NCBI GenBank assembly: GCA_017607445.1
Contig: JAEVHH010000005.1
Span: 2,361,001 to 2,425,000 of the forward strand
Source: Histoplasma ohiense
Lineage: Eukaryota; Ascomycota; Eurotiomycetes; Onygenales; Ajellomycetaceae
Length of the DNA stretch: 64,000 bases
Direction: 5' to 3'
Below, one piece after another: positions 43,906 to 57,251 of the stretch. A program made the translations under genes and the position numbers. The first letter of the stretch is position 1; each line of letters starts with the position of its first letter. The notes beneath the pieces are model-generated. The model was given only the letters and a program-made list of their open reading frames with translations, was not told the DNA's origin and did no database searches.

Positions 43906-44217
43906 AGATATCTCCACCAATCATATCATCAGATTGATATCTAAGATATGTATTATATAATCATCAGAACAGAACCAAACCTCAGTCAAAATCATAGTCA
44001 GTCCCAGATCATGTTCTTATTTTTGATAGTCAGTCACTTTACATGAAATATCAAGATTTATTAGTCTCATTTCACTCATGTTCTAATAATTCTAGTCACT
44101 TTACACTCCCATTCTGATTCTGGTCCCACTGAAAATCATGCCAAGAAATGGACTGGAATCAAATCAAACTAAATCAAACATGAAATTCATGGTCTCATCA
44201 GTCAGTCTAGACTTGTG

Positions 44218-45439
44218 TCTCTGCAGAGAAATTCTGCAAACCTGTGAGTGATCCTCTTTAATTCATGTCATAAGCAATGTTGATATACTGATAATGATGC
44301 TAGATGTGTGATACATCTCTTCTGAGATGCATCATGTATGAGTGAGTGTTTATCTTTGCAGAGGTGGTGGCTGAGAAGAACATGATCAGCTACAAAAGTT
44401 GTCTTTGTTGTTTAGTTAAATGATTGAATGCATCTCATCTGGTGATGCTGTCTGCTCAGAGCAGAGCAGAGATGAATACTCTATGATTTCAGTGCTGAGC
44501 AGCAGCTGAGTCTGCAGAAATGCAGATTTTGAAGACTGTGATTGTGTCTGATTTTTTCAGAGTAAAGATATTAGAGGAAGAGAAAGATGTGAAGAAGAAA
44601 ATTTTGATAGTGATGAGCTCTGAAGACTCTGTAATGAAGAGATTGATTGAAAAAAGATTGATGGAAGAGAAGTTGACTGAAGAGTCAATGAAGAAAATTG
44701 TGAAGATATCAGTGACTGCAGTAGTGTCTGTGATATCTGCTTTCTTTGTCAATTTATCACTGATATCTGTGAAGCAGAGAAAGAGAGTGCTTCAGACAGT
44801 GAAAAAATAAAAGAAGAAAATGAGAAGAAATATCTTTCTTCATTGAATATACTGAAGAATGAGTAAATTGATGAAGAAGAGAAGAAGTGAGAAGATAAAT
44901 ATTTTATGAAATAGATATTTGTCTATATCTCTGCACTCAAAATGAATGCTGATGATCTACAAATATCAGAAGAAGTATTGAATGAGAGTGGCAGAAAGAA
45001 AGAATAAGAAAAATGATGAAAAAGAGAAGAGAAAATGAGAGATGAGAGATGAAATAAGAGTGAATAAATTGAGAGTTTTTAGACTTTTCTTAAAATCTGT
45101 TTTCTTTGTTTTTTCCTTGTTTGTATGTTTTATTTTTTGTATTTATTATACTCAAATTGAATTTTTTTCTTTTTTCCTTTTCTCTGATAAAATTCTTAAA
45201 AAAAATTGTATTTGATTGGAGTTTGAATGAGATTTGTGCTTCTAGTGTTTTTTGATTTAAGATTTATGTTTGTGATGTCTTTTGACTTGATGTTTGCACT
45301 TTTGATGTTTGAGAGTATGTTGATTTTGTATTTGTTGTTCATTTTCTTATTTGAGAAAGATTTTGAATGTCTGAGTGTTTAATATGTTTTCTTTCAGTTT
45401 TCATATATCACCACTAGAACCTCAATCTGTTCATCTCAC
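44218..45439. other. Unassigned stretch with a Lys/Glu-rich open frame
   Basis: One frame at 44520-44810 (+, 96 codons; MQILKTVIVSDFFRVKILEEE...) is rich in Lys/Glu. It continues past its stop into further A/G-rich sequence to about 45070. No domain is recognised. It could be a small degenerate gene similar in character to the hAT accessory ORF, but I cannot align them. The rest (45070-45439) is AT-rich with nothing seen. Confidence 0.3.
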
Positions 45440-46815
45440 AAGATATTTCAGAGATTTGTTTTTTTGTTGTTATTTTTTAAGAATTTCTTCAACTTGATAT
45501 TCTTCTTCACTGTTGACAAGTTTCAGTTCTGATTCTGATAGAGCTCCATTTCTGTGGTTGTATGACTTCAATAAAGATACATGAAATACAGAATGATTGC
45601 TTCTATATAAAGATAACAGTTCTAGTTTGTACACTTATTTTCTGATGATATTCAGAATCTTGAAGAATCCAATATATTTATGATCAAGTTTGCAAATCAG
45701 GCACAGTAATTGAAGATTTTTTGCATTGAGTATAATATAGTCATCTATTTTAAATTGTTGAGACTTATGTTTTGTATTATAATAGATTTTCTGTGCTTGT
45801 TGCATCTTTTGTAGATTCTCAATAAGTTTATGATGTATTTCCTTGATATGTTTCACACAGCTAGCAGCATGTATGGTGATCAGTTGTGGTGATTTGCTGA
45901 CATTAATTTTCAAATCAGATTGATATCTCATTAAGGCTTCTGTGAATGTCATTTCAGTAGAGATATATTGAGAGGTATTGTAAACAAACTGCATCAGCAG
46001 TAGTCAGTGTGCTCAGTCATCTTGATGATAGTTAATAAAGTATCAGAGATAATGTTCCAAGGTTTGATTTTGTCATTTCATTTGATCATTCATTTGAGGG
46101 TGAAAGACTGTTGAAAGTTTCCAGTGTGTGCTTAGCATATAACAAAAGATGAATCAATAATGGCTTGTAAACAGCAACTCTCAATTGAATATATGGTTTT
46201 TGAGTACTTCATAAATTGTATAGAACTTGGTATAAACAATTTCTGCTAGTTCATCAGCTGTAATGTTTTTGATGCAAGGAATATAGATTGTAAACTTAGT
46301 ATATATATCCACAATCACTAAAATCACATCATAGATTTGGTGGAGGAATGTAGAGGCTGGCAAGCCTGTAATAAAATCTATAGTAATGAATTTGAAAGAA
46401 TTTGATGATAAGAGAATTGTACTCAATTCTTCATATTGTCTGTGCTGTTTTGGCTTTACTTTTTGATAAGTATCATAAGTGGATATATAATCTTTGATAT
46501 CTCTGACTAGTTCATGTCAATAGTATTTGTTCTGAATGCTATCTATAAACTTTTTTATACCAAAGTGACCCCTCTGTGGATCATCATGGTTTGCACTGAT
46601 AATTTCATCAATGAGTGTCTTTTGTTGAGAGACATATATGCAATCATCAGCACACAATATATCATTCTCAGAAATTGTTTATAGTATATTTTCAGCAACA
46701 GTCATATTCTTCTCTTTTATCTTCTCTCTTTGCTCAGCAGCAAAAGAATCAATCTTCTGTGCTTTACTCAGAAATGAGATGAAGGATTCAGGCATTTCTG
46801 TATATGCTGAGTCCC
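45440..46815 (-). pseudogene. Gypsy-C fragment: integrase and chromodomain start (degenerate)
   Basis: On the minus strand, the HHCC zinc region (ANHDDPQRGHFGIKKFIDSI...) is at about 46600-46530. The core is at 46426-46181 (FITIDFITGLPAS; VILVIVDIYTKF). The C-terminal region is at 45994-45635 (FVYNTSQYISTEMTFTEALM; YYNTKHKSQQFKIDDYIILN; LDHKYIGFFKIL). FHVSLLKSY and a chromodomain start follow near 45580-45490. The fragment is cut on the right by the Gypsy-D LTR at 46816 and ends on the left without a recognised LTR. Fewer stops occur here than in Gypsy-B. Confidence 0.85.
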
Positions 46816-47197
46816 TGTAAGAAACCTGCACTAAGTTACCAGTGCTAGGCCGAAATTGGCGATTGCTCTAAAGATATGACATCGCTGAACATAGCACCAT
46901 CAATATCATATCAGATTTGAAATCAAAGCATTATCTTGCCACTTGCATCATACTACACCATCTACATTATAGCAAGTTTGATTTGTTTACAATACTGTGT
47001 ATATAGATAGCAGCTGACTCAATCTTCTAGAGGTCAGCAGATCATTCTGTTTTAATTTGATCTCTATATTCTACAATATCAATATTAATCTGAATCCTCT
47101 TCAATATATTACTGTATTATCTTCTACAACTTAATCTTTGCAGAGTCTTAAGAACTTCTTATGATATAAGCAGCTAATTCTCATATCACTGCTTACA
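46816..47197 (+). repeat. Candidate Gypsy-D 5' LTR
   Basis: TGTAAGAAACCTGC at 46816 begins exactly where the Gypsy-C frame is interrupted. The stretch ends GCTTACA at 47197, giving 5-bp inverted ends (TGTAA...TTACA), and gag starts 53 bp later. The partner LTR lies outside the window, so the right edge is inferred. Confidence 0.45.
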
Positions 47198-47249
47198 GTT
47201 TGATCTGCTCAATCTCTTATCTCTTCAAAAATTGAGTATTCTAATCATC

Positions 47250-50225
47250 ATGTCTGAGGTCAATTCATTCTTGAATACTTCTTGATCAGTAGTTGTTGAG
47301 CTAGCAGCATCTGCAATATCTGTCTCAGTTAATCAGTGGAAAATTCAGCTCACTGATCCACCTGCCTATTATGGCAGCAATCTATATAAATATCATATAT
47401 TCATAAGAGCTCTCAAACACATATATAAGTTGAACCCAACTCAATACAATATCAATGAAGTCAAGATCATTTATGCTTCAGAATGATTACAGAAAACAAT
47501 CAAAACTACTTGAGCTACTAAAGAGAGAGAGCTTGAAAGATTAAATCAATCTTTCTCATGGAAGAACTTTAAGAAATTCTTGCACAATGACCTGGAGAAT
47601 GTCCACAACCACAGCTTTACAGCAGCAATTCACTTTGAAGAATTAAAGCATCCACTGAATCAACCAGTTCAACAATTTGCCTCCAGATTTAATGAGATTC
47701 ACAATGATCTAGCAATCAATATAGAAGAACTATTTGCTCAATTATTCTTTGCTAAATTACCATCAGCAATACAAGATCAAATTCAAACTCATCATGATTC
47801 TTCTATCAATCAAGCTGAATTGATTGCACTAGTTGCTTGAATTCAAGCTGTTAATAGAAGCCATGCTAGAAGAAATAACAATAAACAAGAATTCTCTTCA
47901 CAAAATAGATATCAGAAAAGTGATGACAAACATGAAATCAAGCAGTCCTCTGACAGCTTTTTTTCAAAGACTCAATGAAATCTAACCTCAGCTGAAAAGC
48001 TTACTATAGAGAAACATCAACATTGCATGAATAATAATCTTTGTCTATTCTGTGGGGAGGCAGGTCATCTTCTTAAGAATTGTAATAAGAAGAGAAAACA
48101 AACTCAAACCACAGACAAACTGAAACCCACACCTATGATAGCTCATATCATCAAAACTCAGAATGATGAGAAGTAACTAGATGGTAGATTCTGTATGTAC
48201 ATCACTATTCAACTAGACACCTCTAATGGTCCTGAGTCAATTTGATGCCTAGTTGATTCTGGAGCAGATTTCAATTATATCTCTCATATTTACACTACTT
48301 CTAAAGAATGGAAACAGATTGAATCACCATCTCAAATGCAATATTCTGATGAATGATGAGGATATCAATATGACATCATTAATGCTATTCATAGAGCCAC
48401 TGATGAGCTAGATGAAACTCAAGCAAGCAAACTTAGCTTTCATTCTGTTAATCTAGCAGATGAAGATCTTTATCTAGATCTTCCATGATTATGAACAGTC
48501 AATCCTTTAATTGATTGAAAAGCATTATTATGGTGATATTGAATTGGAGATACTAGAATTGAAATAACAGAATCAGAAGTATTTATCCATTCTATACAAG
48601 AAACATCTACAACACCACTCTACTTTTAAGACAGCAATATCAAATCTTCTTTGGAACAACTATGTTCTATTAATGAAACTACTTTACCTCAAAATCTACA
48701 AAATCTTTTAACTGAATTTAAAGATATCTTTTCTGCTGAAGCAGCAGCCAAGTTGGATGAGAACCTCATCATATCACATCATATTTGATTGCAAGACAGA
48801 AAGGAACCCTCTTATGAACCTTTATACAACCTCTCAATAGCAGAACTAGATGTCTTACACAAATATCTAGAAGAAATGCTGTCACAGCAGTGGGTTCATT
48901 CTACAAAGAGCCTTGCTGCTGCATCTATTGTATTCACAAAGAAAAAGAATGAAACTCTATGTCTTTGCATAGATTATTGAGGCCTTAACAAGATAACTAT
49001 AAAGGATTGATATTCAATCTCTTGTATTGAAGAAATGTTAGATCAATTACAGAGCACTATCATCTTCTCTAAAATAGATCTCTGAGATGCCTACTACTGC
49101 ATATGAATAGCAGAAGAAGATGAATGGAAAACAGTGTTTCAAACTCAATACAGCAGCTATAAATTCTGAGTTATATCTATGAGACTCTGTAATGCTTCTG
49201 ATACATTCCAATCTTATATCAATGAAGTGTTGAAAGGTCTAGTTGATATCTGTTGCATTGTTTACCTTGATGACATTCTTATCTATTTCCAAAATATCAA
49301 AGATCATACAAAACATCTCTGATTAATCTTCAAACACTTACAAAAATATCAACTTTATACTAAGGAAAGCAAATGCATCTTTTTCACTACTGAGGTTGAA
49401 TTTCTTGACTATATTGTATCATCTACTGATATAGCCATGGATTGCAACTGACTTGAAACTATTCTAAATTGACTGGAATCTAAAGATGTCTGTGATATTC
49501 AAATTTTCATAGAATTTGCAAACTTTTATCACAGATTCATATATACTTTTTCATGGATAGCCACACCTCTTACAGATCTCCTTTGAAATGCTACAGATAA
49601 GCAAACTAAGTTTCAACTTAGTGATTCAGCAAGAAAAGCTTTTGTAAATTTGAAAGAAGCATTTGCACAAGCTATTCTACTGGTTCATTATGATCCACAG
49701 AAGGAAACCCAAGTTGAAACAGATGTAAGTAAGAATGAAATTGCTGGTATTCTATCTCAACATCTAGAATCAGTACCAGAAACCTATCAAGAAGCTATGG
49801 AAATAGCATCAGAATAAAGCAAAGATATAGATAATTTGATGTCTACTTGAAGAAAAGAGTGAAGACTCATTGCATTCTTTTCACAGAAGCTTTCTGAAGC
49901 TTCTAGAAACTATAACATTCATGATTTGAAACTTCTGACTATAGTGGCATCATTTCATCACTGACAACACTATCTGCAAGGCAATCTGTACTCAATTCAG
50001 ATTATAACTGACCATGATAATCTGAAATACTTTCTTAGTATCAAAAGCTTGAACAATCATCAGACACATTGAGTGGAAGAGCTATCTGCTTATGATTTCT
50101 ATATGATCTATCAATCAGAACAGCTAAACCCCACTGATTCATCTTTGAAATGTTCAGACTATGTTATTTCCCCTGAGAATGTAGATTCAAAGCTGTCAAT
50201 GCTGCTGATTCTACAGAAAAAAATC
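47250..50225 (+). pseudogene. Gypsy-D part 1: gag, protease, RT, RNase H (degenerate)
   Basis: ATG at 47250 (MSEVNSFLNTS) opens gag, with open block 47580-47840 and zinc knuckle CLFCGEAGHLLKNC near 48040-48080. Protease has LVDSGADFNYIS near 48249-48285. RT runs from about 48780 (open 48789-48980) with VYLDDILIYF, catalytic Asp pair intact, at about 49262. The FANFYHRFIYTF connection block is near 49510. RNase H has ETDVSKNEIAGILS (about 49717), SQKLSEASRNYNIHDLKLL and TDHDNLKYF. Nearly every stop is TGA at a Trp or Arg position. The frame is interrupted at 50225 by Gypsy-B5. Confidence 0.9.
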
Positions 50226-50759
50226 TGTGATGGGTTAGCATCTGTTAGTAATTAACTTACGCAACCAACTCCCCTTCTGCACCCACTCATTCCTGGCTGT
50301 TGTGATCTTGTGTAACTCTCAATGTTCTTCCACTCTGTGCTCTGCACTTGTGTAGTCTCTAATGATTCTTCTGTATAGCTTCTAATGTTCTCTCATTCTG
50401 TGTTCTGCACTCATATAGTCTCTAACAATTCTTCTGTGTAGTCTTCAATGATTCTCTCATTCCACACTCTGTGCTTGTGTAGTTTCTAATGATTCTTCTG
50501 TGTAGCTCTCAATGATTCTTCCATTCCACACTCTGCACTTATATAGTTTCTAATGATTCTTCTGTGTAGCTCTTAACATTCTTCTGCTCCATGCTCCACT
50601 GTGGAACAGCTTCTGATATTCTTCCACTCTGAAATTTCCTCTATAAGAACTCTCTTTATACAATCTTTTCTTCTGATTTCTTTTCTCTTTCTTTTCTTAA
50701 TCAATTTGTAATCTGTATTAGAATAGTGCTAGATTGTTAATTGAAGTACACTCATTACA
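50226..50759 (+). repeat. Gypsy-B5 5' LTR (534 bp)
   Basis: It starts TGTGATGGGTTAGC and ends CACTCATTACA. Degenerate ~63-bp units are visible (CTGTGTAG...TTCTAACAATTC types). It is followed at once by the primer-binding site TTACAAATTGATT (50760-50772). Confidence 0.92.
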
Positions 50760-51135
50760 TTACAAATTGATTCTTCTGTGTTTAAGATCTGAGTGCTTTA
50801 TTATTAGTTCTTATACTCAAGTGTGTTGTTATCAGTTCTTACATCTAAGTGTGTTGTTTACAGATCTGAGTGTCTAGTCATTACAAGAGATTTCTCATGA
50901 ATCTGAGTGCTTTTATCATTAGTTATATAGACTGTTATATCTAAGTATCTGAAACACAATTGACTGTGTTCTATGAGGTCTGAGTGTCTACAAACTGTAA
51001 CACTGTGAATAGCATTCATGAAGAAGCTTGATCAAGCTTAGCACTGCAACACTGCAAATAATATCTGTGAGAAAACTGAGTGTCTACAAGTATTTCTTTT
51101 TTTTTTATTATTATTATATATCTCTAGATATCAAA

Positions 51136-54100
51136 ATGAACTATGAACAATTCTACAAACATTCATTACATCTGAATGTGGTGGATGATAACTTAGATCT
51201 ATGAAGCATTCTTCAGCAGCAGATGCTACAGATGACTGAATTGCAATGATGACTTGCTGAGATGAGCACTTCTGTGTTCATCATTTCTTCTACACCCACA
51301 TCTCACAAAAAGTCTTCAAGAGAGAAGCTCTCAATTCTTGACAAATATAAAAGAGATCTAGTGCTCTATCTTGTGTGGAAATCAAAAGTGAATGTCAAAT
51401 TGGACATCAATGAATGAGCAATAGACTTGCTATTCAATCAAGTGTGGTATATCCATAGCAGATTGAATGGCAATGTGTTAGCAAAATTTCAACTCTGAAT
51501 GAGTTATTGTCAGAACTATCAGCATACATCAGAGCTAATCTTCTGACAACTTGACTTCCTCTTTCTTGATTCTACACTTCAAGCCAAGATGTTAGACTGG
51601 TTTAATCAAACTCATCAGATGAATGTTGTGTTGGCAATTTATCTTTCTAAATTCAATCATAAGCTTCTAGAAGCAGATGAGCAAGACTGAGATGATGCTG
51701 TCAAAATCAATATATTATTCAAGAACTTGAACTTTCAGTTGCATAACTGAAGTATAGAGTGTCTGAAGCTCTTAATATACAGTGAATTCTGTGCTGATTT
51801 TCATCTGTTGAACAATGATCTGTCTCAGTTTCATGCACTTCAAAATTGCAGAGAATTTCACTGAATAAATATGTACATCTCAAATCACTCTGCAGTGCTC
51901 TCCATCTTCAAATCAGAATCAATGAACTGAGTTTCATATATAAATGCAAGTCACTTGAGGATTCTCAATGTCTCAGAGAAGAACATCATCAATCAAATCA
52001 TCAGAGAAGTCTGCATACACTGCAACAAGTCAGAACACTTCACAAATCAATGTTCAAATGCAATCACTCTGAGTAAACCCCTCATGTGTGTAAACACTGC
52101 ATTGTCTGCAGATAGATAAGAACAGAGAAAAAATGAGCTCTCACTCTAAAACACAGATGAGAGCTCAAGAAGCAGAAAGTTAGCTGAAGATTCAAACAGA
52201 AGATGCAAGTGAATACAATCATGATCTCTATCATTGTAAATAGTCTAGTCAATGTACAAGCAATGATAGACAGTGGTTTTCTTCATTACACTTTTATAGA
52301 CATTCAGCTGATTGAGAAGCATAAGCTTCAGCATATTCTCTTTTTCAAACTGTGTAAGCTCAGTGAATTTGACAGCCTCAGAGAATCCACCTTCTACAAT
52401 ATGATAAGATTTAATGTCAATGTAGAAGGACATAAGAAAAAGAACATATATGCATACAAAATACAAGATCTTGAGTACAATCTAATACTCAGTCTATTAT
52501 GACTCACAGAATTTGAAACCTTGTTGGACACATGCAATCACTGCCTTATTTTCTCAGAAGATGACTGTGTTTACAAGAAGAACATTGATAGAACCACTGA
52601 TCTCATTCAGATATCAGCAGAAGTGTACAAACTACTAACTCATCAAGCATATGAGAAGAAAAACATTCAAATGTTCACTGTTAGTATGATGAATATCAAA
52701 AAAGTGTTAGAAAAGTTAGAACTCAAAGATCTCAAGAAATCACACAAGAAACTACTTGAATTGTATGAAGACTTTACAGACATATTCAATGAGAAAGAAG
52801 CTGAAAAGCTTCCCTCTCACTGAGAATCTGATATAGATCATACAATTGAGCTCATCAAGAAAGATAATAAGAATCTGCAACTGCTCTGAGATTCTCTCTA
52901 CAGCATGTCACACAACAAACTTCTTGTTCTATGAAAAATGCTTAATAAATTACTGAACAAAGACTTCATTCATATTAGCAACTCACTCACTGCAGCATCT
53001 GTACTGTTTATGAAAAAATCAGAAGAAGATTTATGATTCTGCATTGACTACTGAGAACTCAACAAGATTACACAGAAGAATTGATATCCTCTTTCACTTA
53101 TCAATGAAACACTCAAATGAATAGAAAAAGCAAAATAATTTATGAAGCTTGACATCTCCACAGCCTTCTATAAGATAAGGATTAATGAAGGTGACAAATG
53201 ACTAACCACTTTTCATACACATTACAGATTATATGAATGGACAGTGACCCTCTTTGAATTAGTGAACACTTCAAGTACATTTCAGAAGTACATTAACTGA
53301 GCTCTACAAGATCTGCTCAATGAGATCATCTCAGCATACATGAACAATATCTTGATCTTCACTGATGGATTGCTCACTGAGCATTGTAAGCATGTACAAC
53401 AAATGCTTGACCATCTACAAAAAGCTGGACTGCAAGTGGACATTGACAAATGCAACTTCAAGATCAAGTCTACAATCTATTTAGAATTCATCATCAAAGC
53501 TGAAAAAGGCATACATATGAATTCTAAGAAGATGGAAGCAATTCTCAACTGAGAGACATCAGTCTCAGTAAAAGAGACTAGAAGCTTTCTAGAGTTTGTC
53601 AACTTCTACTGAAAATTTATCAAAAACTTCTCTGATATTGTACAATCACTGATGAATCTGATCTGAAAATATGCTGTATTTCAATGAACTGATGAAGCAG
53701 ACACAGCATTCAAAAAGCTGAAGTGTATATTCACAAATGCTCTGATGCTGCAATCATTTGATTCAGATAAGCATACAATTCTTGAAACAGACATCTCAGA
53801 TTATGTAGTAGATGAGACACTGATGCAATATAACAATAAAGATGTTCTACAATCTTGTGTCTTTATTTTGAAAAAAATGTCACTCATCAAATGCAACTAT
53901 GAGATCTACAACAAGAAGCTTCTAGCAATTATACAATGTTTTGAAGAATGAGAATCTGAACTTATGAGTGTTGAGAGATTCAAAATTGTTATCAATCATA
54001 AAAATCTAGAGTACTTCACAATCACTCATAAGCTCACTGAGAGGCATATGTGTTGATCATTATTTCTTAGCTGTTTTTTGTTCACAATTTGTTATCAATC

Positions 54101-55780
54101 TGAAGTAGAGAACACTTTTGTGGATGCTCTGTTCTGCTGAAAACAAGATATGCCATCTGATGACTTAGATGACAGATGGAAACACTGAGAGCATAAATTA
54201 ATCAACCTCACAATCATAGAAAGTTCTATGCAATCAGACAAACTCTGTGTATATATCAATCAGTTCTGAGCTCAAGAACCCTTGCTTGAAGAATAATGAA
54301 GACTAATAACAGAAGCAGATGAATTCTGACAGCAAGCTGCTGAAGCTGTATAAAGTAAAGCATGTCAATTCCCTGCAGATGTATACTCAAGAACAGATAT
54401 CTCAGCATATTCAATCAATAATGACAACTGCTTATGCTTTCAAGATAGATGATGAGTCCTCAATTCAGAATCTCTACAAACACAGATCATGCAAGAAATT
54501 CATGACTTGTCAATGATCAGACACTCAGAATGTGAAATCATGTACAACATCATCACTCAAGAATTCTACTGATCAGATATATCAAAAGACATACACTGAT
54601 TTGTATGCAACTGTGATCACTGTGGCTCAGTGATAATATGATATGAATACTGAAAAAAGATGCTGAAGCCTCTATCTGTTCTCAACTAAACTTGATGTGA
54701 TATAGCTATTGATTTTACAGTTTTCTTATCTGAAAGTGAAGATTCTATGAACATTCTAGTCATTGTCAACTGACTCAGCAAGGATGTAATACTACAACTC
54801 TGTGATAAGATGAACACTGATGTAGTTGCAGATGTCTTTATCAGAAGTCTGTTCTATTATATACACAGTCTGTCTTCATTCATTGTGTCAAATAGAGACA
54901 GTCAATTCATCAGCACACTCTGAGTCTGTATATGTCAATTATTAAGAATTGAATGAAAGTTATCAACAGCATATCACTCAAAGACTGATGAAGCTATCAA
55001 AAGAATAATATAAATGATAAAGAATATCCTCTATAAGTTCTGTAATTACACACAAGACAACTGAAGCAATCTGCTGTCACACACTGAGATTGTGATTAAT
55101 GATTGAGATTTCATCACAACAGATGTAAGCTCATTCTTTTTTCTACACAGATACAACTTAGAGATTCTGAACTTCTCTGAGACTCTCTGAGAAACTGTGT
55201 ACACTCACAGCTCCATACAGACAGCAGAGAATATCATGAACAAGTTGAAGAAAATCTGTGAATAAGCAGAAGCTTCAATAATCAGCATTCAGTAAGATTA
55301 TAAAAATCAAACAAACATCAGAAGAAGTTCTGTGATCTGATATTATGTAGAAGACAAAATCTAACTGAATCTCAAGAATATAAGAACAGATCACTTCTCA
55401 TATATACTAGATTACTATCATATCAAATATATGATGAAGGAAGTGCTAGATATGCATGATTATCAACTCAACATCTCATTTGACATTCACAACATCTTTC
55501 ATATGAACCTGCTCTGATCCACAGCTGAGGATCCATTCCCCTCACAGAGAATCTCTGATTGACAGCCACTCATCATTGTAGAAGAAGACAACAAACTTGA
55601 ATGAGAAATCAAAGCAATTCTTGACAATAGAATCAACCACCACTGCTGTGAATATCTTGTCAAATGGGTAGAATACAATCATTCAATCTGAGAACTTATA
55701 TCTGTGTTAAAGAACACCACCACCCTCAACATCTATGAGTTCTTACTCACCTCAGTAGAGGGGGATAATGTGATGGATTA
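51136..55780 (+). pseudogene. Gypsy-B5 gag-pol (degenerate)
   Basis: Gag opens at 51136 (MNYEQFYKHSLHLNVVDDN). Its knuckle CIHCNKSEHFTNQC (about 52014-52055) has all CCHC residues intact. Protease (MIDSGFLHYTFIDIQLIE) is at about 52264. RT carries YMNN at about 53338, where YMDD is expected. RNase H is at about 53745-53950, integrase at about 54450-55300 and the chromodomain at about 55600-55690. The gag-ending TAA and -1 pol frame are as in B4. Stops are mainly TGA. Confidence 0.9.
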
Positions 55781-56302
55781 GTATCTGTTAGTAATTAACT
55801 TATACAATCAACTCTTCTTCTGCATCTGCTCATTTCTGACTGTTGTGATCTTGTGTAACTCTTGATATTCTTTCACTTCATGCTCTGTGCTTGTGTAGTC
55901 TCTAATAATTCTTCTGTGTAGCTTTTAACATTCTCTCACTCTGTGTTCTGCACTCATATAATCTCTAACAATTCTTCTGTGTAGTCTTCAATGATTCTTT
56001 CATCTCACACTCTGTGCTTGTGTAGTTTCTAACAATTCTTCTGTGTAGCTCTCAATGATTCTTCTGCCTCACACTCTGTGCTTGTGTAGTTTCTAACAAT
56101 TCTTTCATATAGCTTTTAACATTCTTCTGCTCCACACTTCACTGTGAAGTGACTTCTGATATTCTTCCACTCTGAAATTCTCTCTATAAAAACCCTCTTC
56201 ATACAATCTTTTCTTCTGATTTCTTTTCTCTTTCTTTTCTTAATCAATTCGTAATCTGTATTAGGATAGTGCTAGATTGTTAATCGAAGTACGTTTGTTA
56301 CA
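55769..56302 (+). repeat. Gypsy-B5 3' LTR (534 bp)
   Basis: It starts TGTGATGGATTAGT after the polypurine tract GAGGGGGATAA and ends CGTTTGTTACA. The self-primer match keeps its CpG here (AATCAATTCGTAATC, about 56241). Confidence 0.92.
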
Positions 56303-56307
56303 AAATT

Positions 56308-56717
56308 CATCAGAGACTTCATGACTCTGATCAGAACAGCTTAGTAGATACTGAATTATCTTTGATATAAGAAAGTTCAGATTGTTCTGCAGAGTATTCT
56401 TGTTTCTGAGATTTCTTTGAAACTGACACTGAAGGTCATGAACTTCTTGTGCCACATCTAGCAGTAATGAAAGCTGCTGAGAATGAAACAGACCATGAAC
56501 TGCCTACTAATCAGTTTCTAGACTTCATTAAAGAATTACAGAAGAGGGATGCCTTTACTGTAATTCAAAGTCAAAAAGTTGAGAATAGTGCAGAGTCTGA
56601 AACTCTTAGAGAAGTCTCTGATATCTTCAGAGATTCTTCAATCATCTGATGAGTAGATGAAGATTGTGGACTTCTATATCACAATCATGCTATCTATATT
56701 CTCTCTAGCAAAGCAAT
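56308..56717 (+). pseudogene. Gypsy-D part 2: RNase H-integrase linker
   Basis: This 410-bp host segment lies between the B5 and B6 insertions. The frame around 56449-56649 is open (VPHLAVMKAAENETDHE...) and continues to LLYHNHAIYILSSKAI at 56717, which joins the integrase zinc domain at 62802. This matches the linker that precedes HHCC in Gypsy integrases. It contains no recognised catalytic residue. Confidence 0.75.
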
Positions 56718-57251
56718 TGTGACGGGTTAGCATCTGTTAGTAATTAACTTACACAATCAACTCCCCTTCTGCACCCACTTGTTTCTGGCTGTTGTGATCT
56801 CATGTAACCCTCAATGTTCTTCTGCTTCATGCTCTGCACTTGCATAGTTTCTAACAATTCTTCTGCATAGCTCTTAATGTTCTTCTGCTCTGTGCTCTGT
56901 GCTTGTGTAGTCTCTAATGATTCTTCCATATAGCTTCTAACATTCTCCCACTCTGTGTTCCACACTTGCATAGTCTCTAACAATTCTTTCACATAGCTCT
57001 CAATGATTCTTCCACTCCACACTCTGTGCTTGTATAGTTTCTAACAATTCTTATGCATATCTCTTAATGTTCTTTCACTTCACATTCCACTGTGAAGTGG
57101 CTTCTGATATTCTTCTGCTCTGAACTTTTTTCTATAAAAACCTTCTTTGTATGATCTTTTCTTCTGATTTCTTTTCTCTTTCTTTTCTTAATCAATTTGT
57201 AATCTGTAATTAGAATAGTATCAAATCATTAATCAAACTACATCTGTTACA
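56718..57251 (+). repeat. Gypsy-B6 5' LTR (534 bp)
   Basis: TGTGACGGGTTAGCATC...CATCTGTTACA, followed by TTACAAATTGATT (57252-57264). AATCAATTTGTAA lies about 62 nt before the end. Confidence 0.92.

Larger units (their letters stand above)
43051..44209. mobile_element. Non-autonomous hAT element (1.16 kb)
   Basis: The ends TAGACTGACTG and its complement CAGTCAGTCTA match the 5.9-kb hAT. The exact 8-bp target duplication GACTTGTG lies at 43043-43050 and 44210-44217. Subterminal regions resemble the large element (for example GTCACTTTACACT, and CATGGTC near the right end). No transposase remains; the interior is a minisatellite. It would depend on a related transposase. Confidence 0.9.
50226..56302 (+). 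mobile_element. Gypsy-B5, complete degenerate chromovirus nested in Gypsy-D (6.08 kb)
   Basis: The two LTRs are of equal length (534 bp: 50226-50759 and 55769-56302). The target duplication is AAATC (50221-50225) on the left and AAATT (56303-56307) on the right, one transition apart. The interior is ordered as in B4. It is in the same orientation as its host and as B6. Confidence 0.93.
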
